The notes under the pieces: model-generated
What the model was told of the DNA's origin: nothing
What the model saw: the letters and a program-made list of their open reading frames with translations, nothing else
The model's database searches: none
Made by a program: the position numbers and the translations under genes
Source of the DNA: an uncultured Burkholderiales bacterium
GTDB taxonomy: Bacteria > Pseudomonadota > Gammaproteobacteria > Burkholderiales > Burkholderiaceae_C
Length of the DNA stretch: 47,481 nt
Direction: 5' to 3'
Assembly (NCBI GenBank): GCA_903844825.1
Contig: CAIMVC010000043.1
Location: 1-47,481 of the forward strand
Shown here: piece after piece, positions 40,147 to 47,481 of the stretch
How positions within the stretch are numbered: the stretch's first letter is position 1
Layout: each line of letters starts with the position of its first letter

Positions 40147-42147
40147 ATGCGTTTCTTTTCCTACTTTTGCATTCTGCCGGTGTTCCTGCTAGGCCTGCTG
40201 GGCTCTGCCAGTGCCGCCGTGCTGCAGGCGCAGACCCTGTCCATGAGTCAGCTCGCCGGGCTGGCTGTTCTGGAGGATGCAAGCGGGACTTTGACAATTG
40301 ACGATGTGAGCCGCTCCGACATTGCCGGGCAGTTCCAGGTCTGGGCGCCGGATCGCGGCCAGATCAATGTGGGCTTCACGCGTTCGGCCTACTGGGTGCG
40401 GGTGGCGCTGCAGCGCGCGTCTGACGCGCCCAGCAACTGGGTGATCGAGCTGCCCTTTTTTCAGCTCAACACCGTGGACTTTTACGCACCGGGTGCCAAA
40501 GCGGTGAAAACCGGCGGCAGCCGCCCGATCGCAACGCGCCCGTTTTTGCACCGTTTTTATGCGTTCCCGGTAGAAGTCAGCACCGAGCCCCGGATGTACT
40601 ACCTGCGCGTGACCAGCAACCACAGCCTGACCGTGCCGCTGACGCTCTGGCAAGAACAGCCCTTTCGCCACCAGATTCAAAACACTTTCATCCTGCAGGC
40701 GCTGTATTTCGGCGGTTTGTTCGCGCTGTTGATCTACAACCTGTTTCTGGCCGTGTCGCTCAGGGATTTGCGTTTTCTGCTCTACACCTTGTTCGTGGGC
40801 AACTTTGCCTTGGGCATGCTGGCAGGCAATGGCCTGGGGCAGATGTACCTCTGGCCTGGACGGGGCGAGTTCGACGGCATTGCTGGCACGTTCTTTCTGT
40901 GCCTGGCGGGCAGCTTTTCCATGCTGTTTGCCGACCGGTTTTTGCAGACAGCCCGGTATTTGCCCTGGGCTTCGCGAGGCTTTCAGGCGTGCGCCCTGAT
41001 CTATCTGGTTAATGCTTTGGCGCTCGTGACCGCTCCCTGGCATGGGCTGCCCCTGCCGGGGATTGTGATTTTTATCTTTCTGGTGACCCTGCCCGCCGGC
41101 GCCCTGGTGGTGGGCACCGGCATTCAGGTTCGCAGGCTGGGCCACCGGCGAGTGCGATTTTTCTTGCTGGCCTGGCTGATCTTGTGGCTGGGCGCCATCA
41201 CCGCCACTTTGCGCGCCTTCGAGCTGTTGCCCACCAACACCTTCACGTCTTACAGCCTGCAAATCTCGTCGGCTTTCGAAATGCTGCTGCTGGCGCTGGC
41301 GCTGGCCGACGTGGTCCACCTGGAGCGTCAGGAGCGCGAGTCGGCCCAGCGCGAAGCCCTGCAAGCCAACCAGCGCCTGCTGGAGAGCGCGCGCACCTCC
41401 GAAGAGCGACTCGAGCGCGAAGTCAAAAAACGCACCGTTGCACTTGAGCGCGCGCTCGATACCGAAACCCGGCTGCTGGAAAAGTACCTGCGCTTTGGCG
41501 CCCTGATTTCCCACGAGTTCCGCAACCCGCTGGGCATCGTCAACAGCCAGATCAGCTTGTTGCGCAAAGAACACCAGATGGGCCAGTTGAATCTGGAAAA
41601 GCGCCTGGACACCATGGCCAGCGCCACCCGACGCTTGCTTTCCTTGTTTGAAACCTGGCTGATCGGCGACCGGCTGCAACACGCCATGCAGGACTTCGAG
41701 CCGCAGCATATTCCGCTGGCGGCCTGGCTGCGCGGGCTGGTGGACGCGCAGACGGCCTACCACGACAGCCACCCGCTTGAGCTCAGAATTACCCGCGCCG
41801 TCAGCGACGTCTGGGCCGACGAAGGCCTGCTGGAGGTGGCCTTGGTCAACCTGATCGACAACGCCTGCAAGTACTCCCGCGCCGGGCAGCCGGTACTGAT
41901 CGAAACCCGGCAAAAAAGCGGCTGGATAGGGATTGCCGTAACCGACCAGGGCTGCGGCATTGACAAAAGCAACCACACGGCGGTTTTTGAAGACTATCGC
42001 CGCGTGAGCCCGGAGAGCACGATCTCGGGCATGGGACTGGGCCTGGCCTTTGTGCGACGCATTGTGGACAGGCACCAGGGCGAGCTCGAACTCAAGAGTG
42101 CGTTAGGCGAAGGCAGCAGCTTTTGCCTGTGGCTGCCGCATAAATAA
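40147..42147 (+). CDS. Sensor histidine kinase with 7TMR-DISMED2 extracellular and 7TM-DISM domains
   Basis: Signal peptide, QINVGFTRSAYWVRVALQRASDAPSNWVIELPFFQLNTVDFY, seven TM segments; H-box LISHEFRNPLGIVNSQ; N-box VNLIDNACKYS; G-box DQGCGID, GMGLGLAFVRRIV. Confidence 0.92.
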   Translation: MRFFSYFCILPVFLLGLLGSASAAVLQAQTLSMSQLAGLAVLEDASGTLTIDDVSRSDIAGQFQVWAPDRGQINVGFTRSAYWVRVALQRASDAPSNWVIELPFFQLNTVDFYAPGAKAVKTGGSRPIATRPFLHRFYAFPVEVSTEPRMYYLRVTSNHSLTVPLTLWQEQPFRHQIQNTFILQALYFGGLFALLIYNLFLAVSLRDLRFLLYTLFVGNFALGMLAGNGLGQMYLWPGRGEFDGIAGTFFLCLAGSFSMLFADRFLQTARYLPWASRGFQACALIYLVNALALVTAPWHGLPLPGIVIFIFLVTLPAGALVVGTGIQVRRLGHRRVRFFLLAWLILWLGAITATLRAFELLPTNTFTSYSLQISSAFEMLLLALALADVVHLERQERESAQREALQANQRLLESARTSEERLEREVKKRTVALERALDTETRLLEKYLRFGALISHEFRNPLGIVNSQISLLRKEHQMGQLNLEKRLDTMASATRRLLSLFETWLIGDRLQHAMQDFEPQHIPLAAWLRGLVDAQTAYHDSHPLELRITRAVSDVWADEGLLEVALVNLIDNACKYSRAGQPVLIETRQKSGWIGIAVTDQGCGIDKSNHTAVFEDYRRVSPESTISGMGLGLAFVRRIVDRHQGELELKSALGEGSSFCLWLPHK

Positions 42148-42168
42148 AAGAGTGACAATTCGAGCACG

Positions 42169-42867
42169 ATGAGAACTACCGACACCCCACCCGGCCGCGT
42201 GCTGGTCATCGAAGACGAGGCCGCTTTGCTTGAGGCTCTGGTCACCTACCTGAACATGGAAGGTTTCTCGGCCGATGGCGTCGCCAGCCTGAACGCGGCG
42301 TCTCAGTGGATGCGCACCCACCAGTTCGATATTCTGGTGCTCGACCTGGGCTTGCCCGACGGCGACGGCCTGAAGTGGCTGGGCGAGAACGCGCAACTGC
42401 GGGAAAAAGGTGTGATCATCACCACCGCCCGCGGTGAAGGCCAGCAGCGCGTCGAGGGCATACGCGCTGGTGCCGACATCTACCTGGTCAAGCCGATTGA
42501 GCTCGAAGAGCTGGCCTCGCTGGTGAACAATTTGATGCGCCGGCTACAGACCAAGGCCAGCCCGCAATGGAGCCTGAGCCGTACCAACTGGACCTTGCAG
42601 TCGCCCTCGGGCGTGGCCATCAAGCTGACCCATTCCGAGTCGATGCTGCTGCGCAAAATGGCCGAACACCCGGGCCAGGCGGTGTCGCGCCAGGACCTGG
42701 CGCTGAGCCTGGACCACGACCCTGAAGCCTACGACTTCAGGCGCATGGAAATTCTGGTCAGGCGCCTGCGCAACAAGACAAAAGAGACGCTGGGCTCGGA
42801 ACTGCCCCTGGAGACGGTGCACAAAGTGGGCTACGCGTTTGCCGCGCCCATCGTGGTCGCCGGATAA
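42169..42867 (+). CDS. OmpR-type response regulator
   Basis: RVLVIEDEAALLEAL; phospho-Asp ILVLDLGLPDGDGL; KPIELEEL; C-terminal winged helix ETVHKVGYAF. Confidence 0.92.
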   Translation: MRTTDTPPGRVLVIEDEAALLEALVTYLNMEGFSADGVASLNAASQWMRTHQFDILVLDLGLPDGDGLKWLGENAQLREKGVIITTARGEGQQRVEGIRAGADIYLVKPIELEELASLVNNLMRRLQTKASPQWSLSRTNWTLQSPSGVAIKLTHSESMLLRKMAEHPGQAVSRQDLALSLDHDPEAYDFRRMEILVRRLRNKTKETLGSELPLETVHKVGYAFAAPIVVAG

Positions 42868-42922
42868 GGCCGGGCGAAAAGAGCCCGTCATTGAGGCCGC
42901 AGGCCATGGCAACCCATGAACT

Positions 42923-42976
42923 CAGGGGCCGTGGATGGCCACGCTGCGCTCGCCATGACGGGAAAAAAAGCCCCTG
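42923..42976. repeat. Degenerate copy of a widespread interspersed repeat (minus-strand translation ..SRHGERSVAIHG..)
   Basis: CCGTGGATGGCCACGCTGCGCTCGCCATGACGG resembles the common TGGATTGCTTCG..CGCTCGCAATGACG repeat. Flanked by 7-bp inverted repeats CAGGGGC (42923-42929) and GCCCCTG (42970-42976); a second partial motif CGCTCGCAATAACG follows. Confidence 0.6.
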
Positions 42977-43015
42977 TGCGGCGCTCGCAATAACGAGGCG
43001 CGCCCACGCGGGGCA

Positions 43016-46000
43016 TCAGGAATTGATCTGGCCCCAGGCTTTGTCCAGCCGCTTGGCGCTGACCGGTTGCGGTGTGCGCAGCTCTTGCGCAAAAAAGCTA
43101 ACCCGCAATTCTTCGAGCAACCAGCGGTATTCCTGCATGCGGCTGTCAACAGCGCCCTTGCGTTCGGCCACCAGCCGCCAGTAGCGTTGCTCCAGCGGCC
43201 GCAGTTCGGCCAGGCGCGCCGCGTCTCTGGCCGGGTCGGCCCGCCATTTGTCCAGTCGCTGGGTAATAGCTTTGAGGTAGCGCGCAAAGTGCTGCAGCTG
43301 GGGGTACGGTGTGCTGCTGAGAAATCGCTTGGGAACCAGGCGCTGCAATTGCTGGGCCGCGTCGGCCGCCGCGTCGGCCGCGTTTTTGCTGTCCTTGATC
43401 TTGCGCTGCGCCGCCGCGAACTCCACCAAGATGGCGCCGGCCAGTCGGGCGACTTCAGTGGCGATCAGGGTCAGGCGGGCGCGGCCTTCTTCGACACGTT
43501 TTTTAAATTGCGGCTCGTCGCTGGGCAAGGGATCGAGCAAAAAGGCCCGGTCCAGCGCGACTTCCAGAATCTGCTCGCGCAGCTCTTCGAGCGTGCCGCC
43601 GCCAGTGTTGTCGGCCGCACGGCCGACCAGCATGAAGGCGGTCGCCATTTTTTGCAGGTCGGGAATGTTTTTTTCGAGGTATTTCAGCGCATCCTTGATC
43701 TGCAGCGCAAACAGCCGGCGCAAACCGGCCCGGTGCTTGAGCGCGGCCACATCGGGCTCGTCAAACACCTCCATGGTGACCGCGTCGCCCAGATCGATCA
43801 GGGCCGGAAAACCGATCAGGGTCTGCTGACCCTTGCGGATTTCCATCAGCTCCGGAAGTTCGCCAAAGGTCCAGCTGGTGTAGCGCTGCGCCTCGGTGAC
43901 CGCAGGCCTGGCTGGCGGCGCTGCGCTCGCAGCCACCTTGACGGCCTGGCCGCCCGCCGGTGTGGGCGGCTCGGCTGCAACAGCGCGGGTTTTGAGCCCG
44001 GCCAGCGCCTGGAAGGCGCCGCGCGCCTGCGAGCCCAGCTCGCCCTTGAGCGCTGCAAGGTTGCGGCCCGTACCGAGCTGGCGTCCGTGCTCGTCGAGCA
44101 CCCGAAAGTTCATGAACAGGTGGGGGGCCAGCATGTCCAGCTTCATGTCGTTGCGCTTGATGTCCAGCGAGGTGGCGTCGCGCACCCACTTGAGCACCGC
44201 GTCGGTGAGCGAGCCGGCGCCCCACTTTTGCGGCAAGAGCAAATCGGTGGCCATGCGGGCGGCCGTCTCGGGCAAGGGCACCAGGCGCGAGCGCGGGCGC
44301 TGATGCAGCGTCTTGATCAGGGCCTGAATCTTGTCCTTGAGCATGCCGGGCACCAGCCACTCGCAGCGCTCTTCGTTGACCTGGTTGAGCGCAAACAGCG
44401 GCAGCTCCACAGTCACGCCATCGCGGGCGTCGCCCGGCTCGTGCAAGTAGGTGGCCAGGCAGTCCACGCCGCCCAGCCGCAGGGTGCGGGGAAAGGACTG
44501 CGTGGTGATGCCGGCGGCCTCGTGGCGCATCAACTCTTCGCGGGTCAACAGCAGCAGCTTGGGCTGCTTTTTGACTTCGTCCTTGTACCAGTGCTCGCAG
44601 GCAGCGCCGGTGCACATGTCGGCGGGCAATTGCTGGTCGTAAAACGCGTAGATCAGCTCCTCGTCGACCAGCACGTCTTGCCGGCGCGCCTTGTGCTCGA
44701 TGTCCTGCACCTGGGTGATCAGCTTTTGGTTGGCACTCAAGAAAGGTAGTTTGGTGTCCCAGTGGCCAGCCACCAGAGCTTCGCGAATAAAAATCTCGCG
44801 GGCACCGACCGGGTCGACCCGACCAAAATTGACGCGCCTGCCGTTGTAGATCACCAGGCCGTAGAGCGTGGCGCGCTCCAGCGCGGTGACCTGCGCGGCC
44901 TTTTTTTCCCAGTGCGGATCGAGCAGCTGCTTTTTGAGCAAATGGCCCGCCACTTGCTCCACCCACTGGGGCTCGATGTTGGCAATGCCACGGCCAAACA
45001 GACGCGTGGTTTCCACCAGCTCGGCGGCGACGATCCAGCGCCCCGGCTTCTTGCTGAGCCTGGCGCCGGGGTGGCGGTAAAAACGGATGCCACGCGCGCC
45101 CAGGTAGCCCTCTTCTTCTTCGCTCTTGACGCCCAGATTGCCCAGCAGACCGCAGAGCATGGACAGGTGCAGCTGCTCGTAGCTGGCCGGCCGGTCGTTG
45201 AGCTGCCAGCCCTGCTCACCGATGACGCTGTGCAGCTGCGAATGGATGTCGCGCCACTCCCGAACACGGCGGATGTTGATGTAGTTCTCGCGCAGCAGGT
45301 TTTCGTACTGGCGGTTGGAGATTTTATGGGTGGGCTGCGCCACCGAGGCCGGAGCGCCCCTCCCCCTGCTCTCCCCCAGCGTAGGAGGGAGCGAAGCCGA
45401 TGGGGGGGGAACTCTGCTTCCTGCCCCTCTGGGCGAGGGTTGCGGAGGGGGCTGCCCGCCGCGCGAATCACCGAGCCACTTCCACAACTTCAAATAGCCG
45501 CTGAATTCGCTTTTCTCATCATCAAACTTGGCATGCGCCTGATCGGCCTGGGCCTGCTTGTCCATCGGACGGTCGCGCACGTCCTGCACGCTCAAGGCGC
45601 TGGCAATCACCAGCACCTCGTCGAGCGACTGGCGCTCGCGCGCCTCCAGAATCATGCGACCCACGCGCGGGTCCAGCGGCAGCTTGGCCAGGGTGTGGCC
45701 GACCGGCGTGAGGTGGTTGTTGTCGTCCACCGCGCCCAGTTCGTTGAGCAACTGGTAGCCGTCGGCAATGGCGCGGCGCTGGGGCGGCTCGATGAACTCG
45801 AAGTCTTCCACCGCGCCCAGCCGCAAGGCCTTCATGCGCAAGATCACCGCCGCCAGTGAGCTGCGCAAGATTTCGGGGTCGGTAAAACGCGGCCGACCCA
45901 AAAAGTCGGGCTCGTCGTACAGCCGGATGCAAATGCCGTCGGCCACGCGGCCGCAGCGCCCAGCCCGCTGGTTGGCCGCCGCCTGCGAGATCGGCTCGAC

Positions 46001-47050
46001 CATCAGCTGCTCGACCTTGCTTCTGAAGCTGTAGCGCTTGACGCGGGCGGTGCCGGCGTCGATCACGTAGCGAATGCCAGGCACCGTCAATGACGTCTCA
46101 GCCACGTTGGTGGCCAGCACAATGCGGCGGCCGCCATGGCCTTCAAAAATCCGGTCCTGCTCAGCCTGGCTCAGCCGGGCAAAGAGCGGCAAGACCTCGG
46201 CATTACGCAGCAGCGGCTGGTGGCTCAGGTGCTTGCGCAAGTGATCGGCCGCCTCGCGGATTTCGCGCTCGCCGGGTAAAAAAATCAAAATGTCGCCAGC
46301 ACTGTGCGGGCTGCGCCAGAGCTCGTCCACCGCGTCGGCGATCGCGTCATTGAGGTCGTACTCACGCGACTCCTCAAACGGACGGTAGCGCTGCTCGACC
46401 GGGAACATGCGTCCCGACACCATGATCACCGGCGCCGGCGTGACCACCCGCCCGACGCCGCCAGGGCCCGTGCGGCTGGCGGCAAAGTAGTCGGCAAAGC
46501 GCTGCGCGTCAATCGTGGCCGAGGTGATGATGACCTTCAGGTCAGGCCGACGCGGCAGCAGCTGGCGCAAATAGCCGAGCAAAAAGTCGATATTCAGGCT
46601 GCGCTCGTGGGCTTCGTCAATGATGAGGGTGTCGTAAGCCCTGAGCAGCGGATCGGTCTGGGTCTCAGCCAGCAAGATGCCGTCGGTCATGAGCTTGACC
46701 GAGGCGTCACGGCTCAAACGGTCTTGAAAGCGCACCTTGTAGCCCACCACCTCGCCCAGCGGTGTCTTGAGCTCGTCGGCAATGCGCTTGGCCACACTGG
46801 AGGCGGCAATACGGCGGGGCTGTGTGTGGCCGATCAGCTGGCCGCGCTCGCCCGGTCTGGCGTTGAGTTTGCCGCGGCCCATGGCCAGCGCGATCTTGGG
46901 CAACTGGGTGGTCTTGCCCGAGCCGGTTTCACCGCAGACGATGACCACCTGGTGACCGGCAATGGCGGCGGTGATTTCGTCACGCCGGCTTGACACGGGC
47001 AGCGACTCGGGGAACTCAATGGTCAGGGATGGCGGGGAAATGGCAGACAA
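43016..47050 (-). CDS. hrpA: ATP-dependent RNA helicase HrpA (DEAH box)
   Basis: VIVCGETGSGKTTQLPKIAL; IIDEAHERSLNIDFLLGYL; ITSATIDAQRFADYF; NQRAGRCGRVADGICIRLY; about 1344 aa. Confidence 0.95.
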   Translation of the reverse strand: MSAISPPSLTIEFPESLPVSSRRDEITAAIAGHQVVIVCGETGSGKTTQLPKIALAMGRGKLNARPGERGQLIGHTQPRRIAASSVAKRIADELKTPLGEVVGYKVRFQDRLSRDASVKLMTDGILLAETQTDPLLRAYDTLIIDEAHERSLNIDFLLGYLRQLLPRRPDLKVIITSATIDAQRFADYFAASRTGPGGVGRVVTPAPVIMVSGRMFPVEQRYRPFEESREYDLNDAIADAVDELWRSPHSAGDILIFLPGEREIREAADHLRKHLSHQPLLRNAEVLPLFARLSQAEQDRIFEGHGGRRIVLATNVAETSLTVPGIRYVIDAGTARVKRYSFRSKVEQLMVEPISQAAANQRAGRCGRVADGICIRLYDEPDFLGRPRFTDPEILRSSLAAVILRMKALRLGAVEDFEFIEPPQRRAIADGYQLLNELGAVDDNNHLTPVGHTLAKLPLDPRVGRMILEARERQSLDEVLVIASALSVQDVRDRPMDKQAQADQAHAKFDDEKSEFSGYLKLWKWLGDSRGGQPPPQPSPRGAGSRVPPPSASLPPTLGESRGRGAPASVAQPTHKISNRQYENLLRENYINIRRVREWRDIHSQLHSVIGEQGWQLNDRPASYEQLHLSMLCGLLGNLGVKSEEEEGYLGARGIRFYRHPGARLSKKPGRWIVAAELVETTRLFGRGIANIEPQWVEQVAGHLLKKQLLDPHWEKKAAQVTALERATLYGLVIYNGRRVNFGRVDPVGAREIFIREALVAGHWDTKLPFLSANQKLITQVQDIEHKARRQDVLVDEELIYAFYDQQLPADMCTGAACEHWYKDEVKKQPKLLLLTREELMRHEAAGITTQSFPRTLRLGGVDCLATYLHEPGDARDGVTVELPLFALNQVNEERCEWLVPGMLKDKIQALIKTLHQRPRSRLVPLPETAARMATDLLLPQKWGAGSLTDAVLKWVRDATSLDIKRNDMKLDMLAPHLFMNFRVLDEHGRQLGTGRNLAALKGELGSQARGAFQALAGLKTRAVAAEPPTPAGGQAVKVAASAAPPARPAVTEAQRYTSWTFGELPELMEIRKGQQTLIGFPALIDLGDAVTMEVFDEPDVAALKHRAGLRRLFALQIKDALKYLEKNIPDLQKMATAFMLVGRAADNTGGGTLEELREQILEVALDRAFLLDPLPSDEPQFKKRVEEGRARLTLIATEVARLAGAILVEFAAAQRKIKDSKNAADAAADAAQQLQRLVPKRFLSSTPYPQLQHFARYLKAITQRLDKWRADPARDAARLAELRPLEQRYWRLVAERKGAVDSRMQEYRWLLEELRVSFFAQELRTPQPVSAKRLDKAWGQINS
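45353..45455. repeat. GC-rich imperfect palindromic repeat-like insertion in frame within hrpA
   Basis: GCGCCCCTCCCCCTGCTCTCCCCCAGCG...CCCCTCTGGGCGAGGGTTGCGGAGGGGGCTGC: imperfect terminal inverted repeats; translated in hrpA as Pro/Gly/Arg-rich QPPPQPSPRGAGSRVPPPSASLPPTLGESRGRGAP. Confidence 0.65.
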
Positions 47051-47115
47051 GCGAGCAACTTAGGTGAAAATCGGCGACCGGGTTTTGAAAAAAGCCTCCA
47101 AACTCCAAAGAAGCC

Positions 47116-47481
47116 ATGTCAGCAGTTTTCAATTTTACCTTCGTGCCCTGGTTTCGCTCGGTCGCGCCTTATATTCATTTGCACCGTGGCAAGACCTTCG
47201 TGGTGGGCATGGCTGGCGAGGCGATTGCCGCGGGCAAGTTGCAGCACATTGCGCAAGACCTGGCGCTGATTCAAAGCATGGGCGTGAAGATCGTCCTGGT
47301 GCACGGCTTTCGCCCACAGGTCAACGAACAACTCGCTGCCAAGGGCCACAGCGCGCAGTACTCGCACGGCATGCGCATCACCGATTCGGTCTCGCTCGAC
47401 TGCGCGCAGGAAGCGGCCGGCCAGTTGCGCTACGAAATCGAGGCCGCCTTCAGCCAGGGCCTGCCCAACACCCCGATGGCG
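47116..47481 (+). CDS. argA: Amino-acid N-acetyltransferase (N-acetylglutamate synthase), 3' truncated by window end
   Basis: MSAVFNFTFVPWFRSVAPYIHLHRGKTFVVGMAGEAIAAGKLQHIAQDLALIQSMGVKIVLVHGFRPQVNEQL; open to the end of the window. Confidence 0.9.
   Translation, partial: MSAVFNFTFVPWFRSVAPYIHLHRGKTFVVGMAGEAIAAGKLQHIAQDLALIQSMGVKIVLVHGFRPQVNEQLAAKGHSAQYSHGMRITDSVSLDCAQEAAGQLRYEIEAAFSQGLPNTPMA

Noticed and set aside
40189-42075. 628-aa minus-strand ORF
   Set aside because: Shadow ORF antisense to the 7TM-DISM histidine kinase, which has clear kinase motifs.
43067-44749. 560-aa plus-strand ORF
   Set aside because: Antisense to hrpA; shadow ORF.

Overview
This 47.5 kb window looks like a beta-proteobacterial chromosome (Burkholderiales/Comamonadaceae-like by protein content and GC-rich codon usage; this is inference). 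It is densely coding. Housekeeping loci are tRNA-Ser(GGA), holC-pepA, lptF-lptG, a cbiX-like gene, a cysB-like regulator, hrpA and the 5' end of argA. Also present are an mgtA-type P-type ATPase and a beta-CASP MBL-fold protein. Two accessory catabolic islands stand out. (1) Positions 4449-10568: a LysR regulator divergent from GlcG/HbpS-like, VOC extradiol dioxygenase, FAH-family hydrolase, MhpA-like FAD hydroxylase and Bug-type solute-binding protein genes. This is a probable aromatic meta-cleavage operon. (2) Positions 15197-30091: lipocalin-like, PaaN-like aldehyde dehydrogenase, carotenoid/stilbene cleavage oxygenase, DUF1295 (steroid-reductase-fold), thiolase, tandem-domain HxlR regulator, complete LivHMGF ABC importer, long-chain acyl-CoA synthetase and two solute-binding proteins. 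This is the best candidate for an undescribed uptake-plus-degradation pathway for a lipophilic alkene, carotenoid or stilbenoid. Other signals: an in-frame repeat insertion inside hrpA, a decayed IS110-family transposase with possible left-end non-coding DNA, a relic of an interspersed repeat downstream of hrpA, a hexanucleotide SSR, and several palindromic operator candidates. No CRISPR array, prophage or rRNA was seen. All product calls come from reading motifs by eye; no searches were run.
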